53,001 nucleotides of DNA, taken from a bacterium HR34 (GTDB taxonomy: Bacteria > Patescibacteriota > Minisyncoccia > Minisyncoccales > HRBIN34). The notes beneath the pieces were generated by a model that saw only the letters and a list, made by a program, of their open reading frames with translations, made no database searches and was not told where the DNA came from. Position 1 is the stretch's first letter. The number at the start of each line of letters is the position of its first letter. A program made the position numbers and the translations under genes. The stretch is from NCBI GenBank assembly GCA_002923395.1, contig BEIK01000005.1, positions 1 through 53,001 of the forward strand, given 5' to 3'. Positions 25,658-34,589 of the stretch are shown piece by piece.

Positions 25658-27010
25658 CTAGTTTTGTTGCGCTTTTTCTAAATCAGCAATATCCTTCTCG
25701 TATTGTTTTACTATTTTCATTACGGAGTCAGCGTAAAAACTATATCTTAGATTCATCCAACCTGCAAAATATATTAAAGCAGCTCTCCATTCGTCTTCAT
25801 ACGTCCTTTTAGCAGCGCCGGCGTCTGCTAAATACAATCCAGCCGCTAAAAAAGAATCTCTTATATTCCAAGGATCAGCAGGTTTGCCTGTTATACTGCT
25901 TATTCTGTCTTCATATAAAACCCATGTAGAAGGAATAAATTGAGCAGGACCCATTGCTCCTCCCCAACCAAAACTCATTGGGCAGGAAACAACAGTTGAA
26001 TAAGGATCACGTCCTACCTTTTTAGTGATATCTAAGAATGGGCCTATGTCACGGGATGGTTTCATAACTCTATCAATCCATTGACCTGTTTTAACTCTTA
26101 TACCTCCTCCTGTTTGCGGATCCTTTAAATAACATTCGCCAACGTTTCTTCCTATATTAGATTCTTGTGTAAGAATAGCTAACAAAAAGGCCGGCCTTAC
26201 GCCTGTAATTTGTTCAACATATTTTGCTATTTCATACGCCTCTCCAAAAGTTGGAGCCTTACTAATACCCGAAAGTTCAAAAATTCTATTTCTTATTTCC
26301 TGCGCTCTTTTTTTTGCTTCTTCTAATTGTTGTTTGTATGTTAGTTGCTTTTCTTGAGTTTGTTTTAAGGCTAACTCCTGTTCTTTTTTAATTCTTTCTC
26401 TTTCCTGTGCTTTCAACTGATTCAAAATAACATTCTTTTCATGTTCTTCCTTTAATGATTCTAGATTAGTTTTTTGCTCTTGCAAATCGTCTTTTAATGT
26501 CTTTATGGTAGATAAAAATTCATATATTTTTTTGTTTAAGGATTCGAAATTTTCAATTTCATTAAATAAAGATGAAATGCCATCGTTAAACATAATTTCT
26601 ATAAGAGAATCCTGTTCTTTTTGGTATATTTTATTTAACAAAATTTTAATTCTTTCTTGATATAATTCTATTTTTCTTTTCATACCGTCAATAGATTTTT
26701 GGGTGTCTTCTATTTGAATGCTTAAATTTTGCACTATAGATTTTCCCTCTTCTATTTCTTCTGAAATTTTTTCTATCTCCTTTTTAAGAGAATATATTTT
26801 ATTTAAAAGATTTTTCTTTTGTTGCTCTGTGATATTTATATTTTTTTCGTATTCTTGAATTTGTTTTTCAAGTTCTTTTAACTCTGCTTCTAATTTTTCT
26901 TTTTCTTTTATTTTATCTTCTTGTGTTTGAGACAATACAAAGGAGTCAAGTCTAACAACTCCTAAAATAAATAATACTAAAATAGTGGTTATAAGAAATT
27001 TTTTATTCAT
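25658..27010 (-). CDS. secreted coiled-coil lytic transglycosylase
   Basis: From the ATG at 27010 the protein of about 450 residues starts with a signal/anchor helix (residues 4-22), then a long coiled coil (about 30-230, Glu/Lys/Gln-rich, as in EnvC/PcsB-like proteins). It ends in an MltB-type transglycosylase domain: LLAILTQESNIGRNVG carrying the catalytic Glu, SFGWGGAMGPAQFIPSTW, and DSFLAAGLYLADAGA. It would cleave glycan strands in the wall, probably at division sites given the coiled coil. The open frame reaches 27049, but the later ATG gives a proper signal peptide. It overlaps rplY by 8 nt and converges on prfA. Confidence 0.88.
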   Translation of the reverse strand: MNKKFLITTILVLFILGVVRLDSFVLSQTQEDKIKEKEKLEAELKELEKQIQEYEKNINITEQQKKNLLNKIYSLKKEIEKISEEIEEGKSIVQNLSIQIEDTQKSIDGMKRKIELYQERIKILLNKIYQKEQDSLIEIMFNDGISSLFNEIENFESLNKKIYEFLSTIKTLKDDLQEQKTNLESLKEEHEKNVILNQLKAQERERIKKEQELALKQTQEKQLTYKQQLEEAKKRAQEIRNRIFELSGISKAPTFGEAYEIAKYVEQITGVRPAFLLAILTQESNIGRNVGECYLKDPQTGGGIRVKTGQWIDRVMKPSRDIGPFLDITKKVGRDPYSTVVSCPMSFGWGGAMGPAQFIPSTWVLYEDRISSITGKPADPWNIRDSFLAAGLYLADAGAAKRTYEDEWRAALIYFAGWMNLRYSFYADSVMKIVKQYEKDIADLEKAQQN

Positions 27011-27641
27011 TAGATGCTTCTTCCTCTTCTTTTGGTTTCTTTGTTTCAACTCTTTCTACTTTAGAAACATCTTCTTCGACTTCTTTGGCAAGTTCTTCTT
27101 CTACATTTTCTGCGGCTTTAACTTGTACTATTATGTTGTCTTTGTTATCTAAAATTTCTATTTTATCACCAAAATTTAAATCTCCAACTTTGATATAGTC
27201 TCCAATTTTTTCAAGTTTAGATATATCAACTTCAATTCTATTAGGGCAATCCTGAGGTAAAGATTTTATTGTTAAGGTATTCATAACTTTAACCAAAGTT
27301 CCACCTAAATTCTTTACTGCTGGAGACTCTCCAACAAAGACAATTTCAACCTCGCTTTTAATTTTCTTTAAAAGATCTGGTTTATAAAAATCTATATGCT
27401 CTGGCTCATTTAAGGCAGGGTCTCTTTGTATATCTTTTATAATAACCTGCTTTTCTGTGCCATCTATGTCCAAAGTATAAATACTGTGCAAACCACCTTC
27501 CCTTATTTTTTTAATGAACTCTTTTTTATCAACTGCCAAAAGAAGGTTTTCTTCACCTTTTCCATACAAAACAGCAGGAATTAAACCCTGTTTTCTTAAC
27601 TTTTTTACTTTTTCTTTTCTTATTTTTGCCTGAATTTTCAT
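27003..27641 (-). CDS. rplY: 50S ribosomal protein bL25 (CTC/TL5 form)
   Basis: The 212-residue protein has the 5S-RNA-binding bL25 N-terminal domain (RKQGLIPAVLYGKGEENLLL, then GGLHSIYTLDID and IKDIQRDP) and the C-terminal CTC beta domain (ALNEPEHIDFYKPDLLKK, LPQDCPNRIEVDISKL, KVGDLNFGDKI). It ends in an acidic tail. This is the long TL5-like type, not the short E. coli protein. The transglycosylase gene starts inside its last codons. Confidence 0.93.
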   Translation of the reverse strand: MKIQAKIRKEKVKKLRKQGLIPAVLYGKGEENLLLAVDKKEFIKKIREGGLHSIYTLDIDGTEKQVIIKDIQRDPALNEPEHIDFYKPDLLKKIKSEVEIVFVGESPAVKNLGGTLVKVMNTLTIKSLPQDCPNRIEVDISKLEKIGDYIKVGDLNFGDKIEILDNKDNIIVQVKAAENVEEELAKEVEEDVSKVERVETKKPKEEEEASNE

Positions 27642-27720
27642 ATTTTTTAAATTACTTATAGTGATAATTTTTATATTACCAAAAACATAAAAACAAGTAA
27701 AGGGGAATTAAAATTAATAC

Positions 27721-29538
27721 CTAATATGAACCGATCACTTTTTTACTCTTCATATCTAAAATTTTAAACTCATTATGAAGAGTATCTATATAATAAAATT
27801 TATCCCCCAATTTATGACCACCAACAATAGATGATATAAACATCTGCTTCGTCCACTCATCGAAGTATCCATGTGGAATCACCTTAGCAATATCTACGTC
27901 TACTTTATAATTGTCTACGGAAAATATATCTATGTTTGCGGATTCATTTAATTTTTTTGTTTTTTTTATGTTTGATAAATCTTTACCTAAAATAATAACT
28001 CCATTATAATAATCGGATAAATAGATATAATCGTCCACTATTTCTATATCATTTACATAACCTCCAGTATCTATTCTTTTGATCTCTTCAACACTATTTT
28101 CTCCAGAAAATTTTAGGACAACCAAACCATCAAAACCTGCAGCCAAATAGATATAATCTCCGTCAACAAAAATATCTACAACATATATATTAGAAACAGG
28201 ATAAGAATTCAATAAAGTTATATTTTGAGGGTTTGAAGTATCTAAAACTTGAACTTCGATATTTCCAGAGGATTCTTGTTTAGTAATATAGGCTAAGTTA
28301 TTATTTGCAACATAAACAGCACTAAAGATTTCCTTTAATATATCCACTTCTTCTTGTATAAATTCTTTTTTAATATCAATTCTAGGCTGTAGGTAATCTT
28401 TACCTATCTCTAAACCCCATTCTTGATAAACTAAAGAGGTTTCATATACGAGTTTATGATCCTTTAATACAAACAAATCTGTGAAAATTGTGCAGCCGGT
28501 ACAAGTTCCGTCGCAGCCTGTATCATGAGATATAGAAAAAACATAAGGACCATTATCTGATAATTTTTCGACTTTTAATTCAAGCCTTGGATCATATGAT
28601 TTATTAGAGTAATAAATTTTACTTTCTATAACCGCTCTTATACATTTGCCTTGAATTTTTCTTAAAATTATAAAAACAAGTTCTTCCGCATAGTCATAAC
28701 CAGTATGAACATAATAAACATAAATATTTTCAATTTTTACAGGAACAACTATAATATCATCGTCTATCATTGCATCAATTAATATAGAAAACCAACCTTT
28801 GCTTTCTGCAAAAATTTTATGTTTATTAGAAATTTCTATTTTTATCTTATATTTTGATTCTGCCCCACTTTCAATATAATCCGTAGGTCCTTTCGCATAA
28901 TCGTAGCTCAATTCAAGTTTACCTTCAATAGGAAAAATTGAAACATTTTCGTTAGGAAGACTTGGAACTAAATACCCTTCTACAAAAAAATCTTTGTTGT
29001 TTTCCAATACAAAATCATATGTTTCAAAAATACCTTGTTCTGGTTTCACAGAAAATACCTCTTCTTCTTCCCATCCTTGGAGCATTAATTTATCTCCTAT
29101 TTTAATATCTCTTGATTGTTTTAACCACCATTTATCTGTGTATATGAGCTGATCTGGTGAAGCTTTTAATTTGTTATTTATAGTTATTATTGGATCATCT
29201 CTATTAATAACTTTTACAACTTTAGATGATTCCAATTTTCTTGGTTCTTCATAATTCGGGACTGCTATATAATCTCCCTCTTTTATATATTCTATGTTTT
29301 TGTAAGAACCATCTCGCATTAAAACCTTACTTCCTTTTGCAAAACAGGCTGCGCCTGGTGGTTCAAAATCATCAATTCTTGGTATATCATCCAATGTTGG
29401 TATATCATCCAAGGCGACCCATTTATACTCTTTTTGGGACACTGGAATATCTCTAGCTATAACTTTTGATTTTCCGTCATCTTTCCTCATTAAAATTATA
29501 TTTACTTTATCATTAAGATAAACGTCCTTAAAATCCAA
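27721..29538 (-). CDS. Hint-domain and LVIVD-repeat surface protein (frameshifted from its 5' end)
   Basis: The open part encodes 605 residues. Around Cys65 (GAACFAKGSKVLMRDGS) a Hint (hedgehog/intein-type) domain begins and continues through INNKLKASPDQLIYT, IKIGDKLMLQGW and DFFVEGYLVPS. The intein-type terminal His-Asn is absent, so full splicing is unlikely and self-cleavage at Cys65 is possible. The C-terminal half has LVIVD beta-propeller repeats (VQVLDTSNPQNITLLNSY, IYLAAGFDGLVVLKF, DDYIYLSDYYNGVIIL), typical of cell-surface proteins. This frame lacks a signal peptide, which lies in the preceding 29539-29811 in other frames. It follows the fba stop by TAATG overlap. Confidence 0.75.
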   Translation of the reverse strand: MDFKDVYLNDKVNIILMRKDDGKSKVIARDIPVSQKEYKWVALDDIPTLDDIPRIDDFEPPGAACFAKGSKVLMRDGSYKNIEYIKEGDYIAVPNYEEPRKLESSKVVKVINRDDPIITINNKLKASPDQLIYTDKWWLKQSRDIKIGDKLMLQGWEEEEVFSVKPEQGIFETYDFVLENNKDFFVEGYLVPSLPNENVSIFPIEGKLELSYDYAKGPTDYIESGAESKYKIKIEISNKHKIFAESKGWFSILIDAMIDDDIIVVPVKIENIYVYYVHTGYDYAEELVFIILRKIQGKCIRAVIESKIYYSNKSYDPRLELKVEKLSDNGPYVFSISHDTGCDGTCTGCTIFTDLFVLKDHKLVYETSLVYQEWGLEIGKDYLQPRIDIKKEFIQEEVDILKEIFSAVYVANNNLAYITKQESSGNIEVQVLDTSNPQNITLLNSYPVSNIYVVDIFVDGDYIYLAAGFDGLVVLKFSGENSVEEIKRIDTGGYVNDIEIVDDYIYLSDYYNGVIILGKDLSNIKKTKKLNESANIDIFSVDNYKVDVDIAKVIPHGYFDEWTKQMFISSIVGGHKLGDKFYYIDTLHNEFKILDMKSKKVIGSY

Positions 29539-29811
29539 TTTTATTGTATACTCCTCGCCTTTTTTTTAGCACTTCACCATCTTTTGGAGATATTATTTCT
29601 AAATACGGTGCTACATTTTCATTTTCGGCTGTCCTTTCCACATTGGTTTCTTGAACTATATTATCTTCTTTTTTCGTAAATAATTCTTCTTGTTTAATAG
29701 TATCATTCTTTATGTTATTGAAAGAACTAAAATAAACTAAAAAAAATAAGTTATTGCAGAGCCAATAATTATTGCAATTATTATTTTAAAAAATATGCTG
29801 TTTTGAAGCAT
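29539..29811 (-). pseudogene. signal-peptide part of the Hint/LVIVD gene, shifted at two 8-base runs
   Basis: ATG at 29811 overlaps the fba stop by one base. It encodes MLQNSIFFKIIIAIIIGSAI, a membrane/signal segment, then shifts frame at eight T (29746-29739) into VYFSSFNNIKNDTIKQEE and, further on, APYLEIISPKDGEVLKK. It shifts again at eight A (29567-29560) into the 605-residue frame. Nine T and seven A would make one gene of about 697 codons. Slippage, phase variation or recent decay are all possible. Confidence 0.6.
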
Positions 29812-30662
29812 TATTTTTTATAATAACTTCCTAATATTTTTATTTTTTCTTTTATAAGATTTTTTACTTGTTCTATTACAGCTGGTAAATACTTATAAGG
29901 TGCTACTTCTTTTGTGGAGGTTATATTTTTCAAAAGCGAGTTCTTATACAAAATTCTAATTTCTGTGTTAAAATTTACTTTCCTTATGCCAAATTTTATT
30001 GCCTTTTTAATATCTTTATCAGGTATGCCAGAGGCGCCGTGTAAAACTAAATAGCATTTTCCATTAGAAATATTGTATAACTTTTTAATTAAATCAAAAT
30101 CTAATTTTGGCTTTCCTTTTTTAGAAATACCATGGAAACTGCCAACGCTCACTGCCACCCTTTGCAGTTTAACGCTACTTATAAAGCTCTCAAATAATTT
30201 TACATCTGTTTTTTGAATATCTGGAATTTTATCAATTATTTTTGAGGCGCCGGGTATATAACCAAGCTCTGCTTCTAAAGGAATATTTTTTGCATAACAT
30301 ATTCTTGAAGCTTTTTTTGTTTCTTTCAAATTTTTTTCATAGTCAAGTTTTGAACCGTCGAAATGACACGTATTATAACCTAATTTTACAGCCTTTTTTA
30401 ACATACTTATATCACGACAGTGATCTAAATTTAAAAATACAGGAACATTATACTTTCGCTTATAAATATTAACAAGGCTAACCGCTTCTTCCATACCAAA
30501 AAAATTTGCTTCATTCTGGGATGTGCCAACTATAACAGGAGAGCGCATTTCTTTTGCTGCCAAAATAATTGCTTTCAAAACTTCAAACGTTGAAAAATTA
30601 AACTGTCCTATCGCAAAATTTTCTTTATCTGCTTTTTTAAAATAATAATCTAAACTTTTCAT
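29811..30662 (-). CDS. fba: Class II fructose-bisphosphate aldolase family protein
   Basis: The 283-residue TIM-barrel protein has the class II signatures: FLNLDHCRD (zinc His), CHFDGSKLDYE, PLEAELGYIPG, VGSFHGISK (zinc His), VLHGASGIPDKD (zinc His) and VNFNTEIR (phosphate binding). It splits fructose-1,6-bisphosphate or a related ketose phosphate such as tagatose bisphosphate. The substrate is not certain. It follows the PfkB-family kinase by 6 nt, so the pair may phosphorylate and cleave one sugar phosphate. Confidence 0.9.
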   Translation of the reverse strand: MKSLDYYFKKADKENFAIGQFNFSTFEVLKAIILAAKEMRSPVIVGTSQNEANFFGMEEAVSLVNIYKRKYNVPVFLNLDHCRDISMLKKAVKLGYNTCHFDGSKLDYEKNLKETKKASRICYAKNIPLEAELGYIPGASKIIDKIPDIQKTDVKLFESFISSVKLQRVAVSVGSFHGISKKGKPKLDFDLIKKLYNISNGKCYLVLHGASGIPDKDIKKAIKFGIRKVNFNTEIRILYKNSLLKNITSTKEVAPYKYLPAVIEQVKNLIKEKIKILGSYYKK

Positions 30663-30668
30663 TTTTTT

Positions 30669-31667
30669 TTAGATATTAATTTCTTTTACTTTAACTTTTT
30701 TATAACTTGAATTTGCTAAAAGCGTTCCCTCATGCGCTCCAACTTTTGTTATACACCCAGCAGAATTCGCTGTGGCTAATTGCAAACTCTCTTTTATATC
30801 CAAACCTTTCAAAAGTCCTGAAACAAAACCAGAACCAAAAGCATCTCCCGCGCCTGTTTTATCAACTATTTTAACTTTTAAAGCCCTTGCCGTTAATATT
30901 TTATCTCTTAAAAATACTGAAGCACCCTCCTCTCCTTTTGTAACAATTAAAATTTTAGGTGTTATTTTTATCTCATCTATATATTTTTTAATTTCTAAAT
31001 CGTTTATCACAAAACTTTTACCTAACAAGAAGCATAACTCTTCTTTGTTTAAAATTAAAACATCTATTTTAGAAGACACCCTTATAATCCATTTCTTGTA
31101 CTTATTAATCAAATCTTTACTTGGATTGATTGCTACCTTTATGCCTTTTTTAATCGCATAATCAAATATTTTTCTTGCAAAACCGCATGAACACCCTGAT
31201 AAAGGCGCTAAATAAAACCATTTTGCCCTCATTTTTCCAACATTAACATCTTTAATATCTAAATATTTAGATGCACCTCTATAAGCCAAAATAATTCTGT
31301 CTGTTTGCTCACCCAAAACAACAGAATAACCACTCTTCATACCCTTTTTCTTAACAATAAATTTTGTGTCTATTTTATATTTTTTTAACTCATCAACTAT
31401 TATTTTCCCTCTTATATCATCTCCAACAGCGCCACAGAAAGCAGTCTTAAAACCTTGTTTTGCAAAAGTTACAGCAGAATTAGTTCCCCCTCCTCCAAAA
31501 GTAAAAAACACATCTTCAACATCAACCTTTGATCCTAAAATAAAACAAACATTTCCAAGAAACGGAATATTTTTTGCCTTAACATTCTCCTTAAGATCTA
31601 AAAATGGCTTTCTGAATTTTAAATAAACATCTCTAGTTGCTGAGCCAAAAGTTATAACATCAAACAT
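30669..31667 (-). CDS. PfkB-family sugar kinase
   Basis: The 332-residue ribokinase-fold protein has GGGGTNSAVTFAKQGFKTAF (signature 1) and DKTGAGDAFGSGFVSGLLKG (signature 2 with the catalytic Asp and anion hole). Substrate may be ribose, fructose, a fructose phosphate or a nucleoside. Its location directly upstream of a class II aldolase makes a 6-phosphofructokinase or tagatose-phosphate kinase role plausible but unproven. It follows a small membrane protein after 5 nt. Confidence 0.88.
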   Translation of the reverse strand: MFDVITFGSATRDVYLKFRKPFLDLKENVKAKNIPFLGNVCFILGSKVDVEDVFFTFGGGGTNSAVTFAKQGFKTAFCGAVGDDIRGKIIVDELKKYKIDTKFIVKKKGMKSGYSVVLGEQTDRIILAYRGASKYLDIKDVNVGKMRAKWFYLAPLSGCSCGFARKIFDYAIKKGIKVAINPSKDLINKYKKWIIRVSSKIDVLILNKEELCFLLGKSFVINDLEIKKYIDEIKITPKILIVTKGEEGASVFLRDKILTARALKVKIVDKTGAGDAFGSGFVSGLLKGLDIKESLQLATANSAGCITKVGAHEGTLLANSSYKKVKVKEINI

Positions 31668-31672
31668 AAAAT

Positions 31673-31864
31673 TTATTCTTCTTCGTTATTTTTATTAATA
31701 TATTTTTCATATTTCTGTTGAGATATGTTCTCCACCTTTTTCATATCATTTGAAACCTTAACAGTAAAAGCAAATAAACCAATTACAAAAGCAAGTATTA
31801 TTAAAAGAAGTATTAAAAAATCTACATGGCCTTGTCTGTTTAAAAAATTATAGGTTCTAACCAT
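31673..31864 (-). CDS. small single-pass membrane protein, unknown
   Basis: This 63-residue protein has one hydrophobic segment (about residues 14-36, FLILLLIILAFVIGLFAF) and a charged tail ending in NNEEE. It is not recognised. It sits between acs and the PfkB kinase with gaps of 11 and 5 nt, so it is probably in their operon. Confidence 0.5.
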   Translation of the reverse strand: MVRTYNFLNRQGHVDFLILLLIILAFVIGLFAFTVKVSNDMKKVENISQQKYEKYINKNNEEE

Positions 31865-31875
31865 TTTTTTTAATT

Positions 31876-33810
31876 TTATTGATTCTTAATAACTTCTTTT
31901 ATTTTCTCTACAACTTCAGGATTGGCAAGGGTTGAAAGATCTCCTAAATCTTCTCCTGTAAAAAGATTTCTCAAAACTCTCCTCATAATCTTACCAGACC
32001 TTGTTTTTGGTAAGTCTTCAACTATGTAAACCTTTTTCAATAAGGCTATGGGACCTATGGCTTCTCTTAATAAATTCTTAATATCATTTTCAAGAGTTTC
32101 TCTTTCAACAACAGCACCATCGTTTAAAACGACAAAGACAACTGGTACAAATCCTTTAATTTCATCTGGTACGCCCACAACAGCGCACTCAACTATATCC
32201 TTATGTTTTGTAATAGCATCTTCAAATTCTCCTGTTGTAAATCTGTGTCCTGCAACTTTTATAACATCGTCCACTCTACCTATAATTCTAACCATACCAT
32301 CTTGCATCATATAAGCGCCGTCTCCTGAAAAATATATTTTTTCTCCGTATTGACTCCAATAAGTTTTAATATATTTTTCTGTGTTATTATGAACATTCCT
32401 TAACAAACTTGGCACAAAAGGTTCTTCGATAACCAAATTCCCCTCTTCTCCTACTTTAAGTTCGTTGCCTTCATCATCTAAAATTTTCACTTTTACCCCC
32501 GGCAACGGCCTTCCTGCCATAGTTGGCTTGAAAGGACCTATTCCGGGCAAAGAAGATATTGCTATTCCTCCCAACTCTGTTTGCCACCAAGTATCTACAA
32601 CAGGACATCTTTTCTTGCCAACTTTTTCGAAAAACCATATCCACGCCTCCTCATTTATTGGCTCCCCTACTGACCCAAGCAATCTTAAAGTTTCAAATTT
32701 ATACTCATCTATTTTTTCATCAATTTCTTTCATAAACATTCTTATTGCAGTAGGGGCTGTGTAAAATATTGTAACTTTATGTTTTTCTATAATTTGGGCC
32801 CACCTGTCTGGCGTTGGATAATCAGGAGCGCCTTCAAACATCAAGGTTGTAGCACCGTTTAACAAAGGAGAGTAAACAACATAAGTATGCCCTGTTATCC
32901 ATCCTGGATCTGAAGTGCACCATAAAATATCGCTTTCTTTTAAATCTAAAACTGCTTTTCCTGTCCAATAAGCATATACTGTATAACCACCGCAAACATG
33001 CTCACAACCCTTTGGTTTTCCAGTAGAACCTGATGTGTAAAGTATAAATTGTAAATCTTCAGAATCCATAACCTCTGCTTCTGTAAATTCATCTGCTTTT
33101 TCTAAAATGTCGTCAAAAAATAAATCTCTATTGGAAATAACTGATATCTCATTGCCTGTTCTTTTGGCAATTATAACTTTTTCAACTTCTGTACCCTCTA
33201 AACCTTCATCTGCTTGCTGTTTAAGATTAATAACTTTTCCTCTTCTGTAATAGCCATCTGATGTAATTAAAACTTTTGCTTTCGTATCTTGTAGTCTTAT
33301 ATTAAGCGCTTTTGGGGAGAAGGCAGAAAACACAACGCTGTGAACCGCTCCTATTCTTGCGCAAGCCAACATTGAAATTATAATTTCAGGAATCATGGGC
33401 ATATATATTGCAACAACATCTCCTTTTTTAACACCTATATTTTTCAAAGCATTGGCAAATTTATTTACTTTCGAATAAAGTTCTGAGTATGTTAAATATT
33501 TAGTTTCCTCTTGTTGATTTTCCGGCTCCCAAATTAAAGCTACTTTGTTTTTAATATTTTCCCAACCTTTTATATTATTTTCAAAAATGCAGGAAGTTAT
33601 ATTTATTTTTCCGTTAACAAACCATTTTAAAGATGGAGCAACCCTTTCAAAACCCTTACTCCACTTTTTATACCAAAATAATTCTCCGGCAACATCTTCC
33701 CAAAATTTTATAGGATCTTTTTGCGCTTTTTTATAAATGCTTTCATCTTTTATATTAGCGTTGTTTTTAAAATCATCGGATGGGTAATAAAAACCGTCTT
33801 TGTATATCAT
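31876..33810 (-). CDS. acs: Acetyl-CoA synthetase (AMP-forming)
   Basis: The full-length 644-residue enzyme converts acetate, ATP and CoA to acetyl-CoA, AMP and PPi. Motifs are LYTSGSTGKPKGCEH (ATP loop), WWQTELGG (adenylate core, acyl-pocket region), YFSGDGAYMMQDG, and the C-terminal KTRSGKIMRR whose lysine is acetylated in regulated Acs. N-terminal WFVNGKINITSC fits the Acs family, in contrast to general acyl-CoA ligases. It is notable in a genome of this reduced type. It starts a run acs, small membrane protein, pfkB-like, fba, Hint protein. Confidence 0.95.
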   Translation of the reverse strand: MIYKDGFYYPSDDFKNNANIKDESIYKKAQKDPIKFWEDVAGELFWYKKWSKGFERVAPSLKWFVNGKINITSCIFENNIKGWENIKNKVALIWEPENQQEETKYLTYSELYSKVNKFANALKNIGVKKGDVVAIYMPMIPEIIISMLACARIGAVHSVVFSAFSPKALNIRLQDTKAKVLITSDGYYRRGKVINLKQQADEGLEGTEVEKVIIAKRTGNEISVISNRDLFFDDILEKADEFTEAEVMDSEDLQFILYTSGSTGKPKGCEHVCGGYTVYAYWTGKAVLDLKESDILWCTSDPGWITGHTYVVYSPLLNGATTLMFEGAPDYPTPDRWAQIIEKHKVTIFYTAPTAIRMFMKEIDEKIDEYKFETLRLLGSVGEPINEEAWIWFFEKVGKKRCPVVDTWWQTELGGIAISSLPGIGPFKPTMAGRPLPGVKVKILDDEGNELKVGEEGNLVIEEPFVPSLLRNVHNNTEKYIKTYWSQYGEKIYFSGDGAYMMQDGMVRIIGRVDDVIKVAGHRFTTGEFEDAITKHKDIVECAVVGVPDEIKGFVPVVFVVLNDGAVVERETLENDIKNLLREAIGPIALLKKVYIVEDLPKTRSGKIMRRVLRNLFTGEDLGDLSTLANPEVVEKIKEVIKNQ

Positions 33811-33908
33811 TTTTTAATTTTTATTTTTAATAGTTTATTATAGCAAAAAATTAAAAACATAGAAAAATAATAATTTTTTTAAAATTCAAACGTAAAATAC
33901 ATCTTTCT

Positions 33909-33953
33909 ACTTCCCTCCAAACATTTACAATAGTGAAGTTTGAAGGGGGAAAT
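33909..33953. repeat. imperfect palindrome upstream of acs
   Basis: Arms ttccctccaaacatttac and gtgaagtttgaaggggga surround aata. It shares the TTnAC-nATn-GTGAA centre and C/G outer arms with 19651-19686 and 45852-45887. It lies about 100 nt upstream of acs. No U-tract follows. Confidence 0.4.
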
Positions 33954-33998
33954 GAAAGCTGGCAAAAATATAATTAATAATTTTATGGTTCACAAATT

Positions 33999-34032
33999 AA
34001 AAACCCTGCTGGCCGCGAAGCGGCCAGCAGGG
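33999..34032 (-). terminator. GC-rich terminator after the glutaredoxin-like gene
   Basis: The 13-bp perfect stem CCCTGCTGGCCGC/GCGGCCAGCAGGG with loop GAA (TTC on the minus strand) is followed on the minus strand by TTTTTAATTT. It is strikingly GC-rich for this genome and lies 21 nt after the stop at 34054. Confidence 0.85.
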
Positions 34033-34053
34033 TTAAAAAATAAAGAATCAAAA

Positions 34054-34293
34054 CTATTCTTTAATGCCAAGTAAATTAGCTATTCTTTCTTTGTCAAAAC
34101 CAATAACTATTTCATCGTCTATCTCTATAACAGGAACTCCCATTTGACCTGTTTTTTGAATCATCTCTTCTCTTGCCTGCTCATCCTCACCAACATCAAA
34201 GTTTTGGTACTCAATATTGTGTTGATTTAAAAATTCTTTCAAGGCATTGCAGTAAACGCAAGTTTTTGTGCTGTAAACTTTTACTTTTGGCAT
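34054..34293 (-). CDS. Glutaredoxin-like redox protein (YruB/NrdH type)
   Basis: This 79-residue thioredoxin-fold protein has the CxxC active site in TCVYCNAL (residues 11-14) and the cis-proline motif TGQMGVPVIEID. It lacks the extra elements of classic glutaredoxins and fits the NrdH/YruB group of small thiol reductants. It is a single-gene unit ended by a strong terminator. Its partner (ribonucleotide reductase or thioredoxin reductase) is not in the window. Confidence 0.9.
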   Translation of the reverse strand: MPKVKVYSTKTCVYCNALKEFLNQHNIEYQNFDVGEDEQAREEMIQKTGQMGVPVIEIDDEIVIGFDKERIANLLGIKE

Positions 34294-34332
34294 ATTCTTA
34301 ATTTTTAATTGTAATAGACTATTTTAACATAA

Positions 34333-34368
34333 AATAATATAAAAGCAAAAAATAATATAAAAGCAAAA
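34333..34368. repeat. 18-bp tandem duplication
   Basis: Two exact head-to-tail copies of aataatataaaagcaaaa occupy 34333-34350 and 34351-34368, in the likely promoter region of the glutaredoxin-like gene. It looks like a slippage duplication and could alter promoter spacing. Confidence 0.75.
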
Positions 34369-34410
34369 ACATAGTGTAATGCTTGAAGTCATTTTAAACC
34401 AAAAGCCACC

Positions 34411-34521
34411 TTAAATAAAAAAAGGAAAGAAATTTTTTATTCTTTCCTTCCCTTTACACACGAGTATAATCACCACCAAAAGCCACAAAGCTACGCATGC
34501 CAGAATTATCCAGCCTCTCAT
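34411..34521 (-). CDS. possible 36-residue membrane peptide
   Basis: ATG at 34521 opens MRGWIILACVALWLLVVIIL followed by VCKGKERIKN and a Phe-rich end. One transmembrane helix with a basic cytoplasmic flank is a plausible small membrane protein. The last codons form a terminator hairpin (34424-34447, GGAAAGAA/TTCTTTCC with a T-run), so a transcript ending there would lack the stop codon. That counts against it. It lies downstream of the M20 peptidase. Confidence 0.3.
   Translation of the reverse strand: MRGWIILACVALWLLVVIILVCKGKERIKNFFPFFI
34414..34447 (-). terminator. intrinsic terminator downstream of the M20 peptidase
   Basis: On the minus strand GGAAAGAA-TAAAAAAT-TTCTTTCC is followed by CTTTTTTTATTT-like T-rich sequence down to 34414. 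It lies about 140 nt after the peptidase stop and probably ends the DegT-M20 transcript. Confidence 0.6.
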
Positions 34522-34589
34522 AAGTTTTAGTATAATTTCAATAAAATATAAGTCAAGCCCCTAGTCTGTGGAAAACTTTTTCTAAAAAA

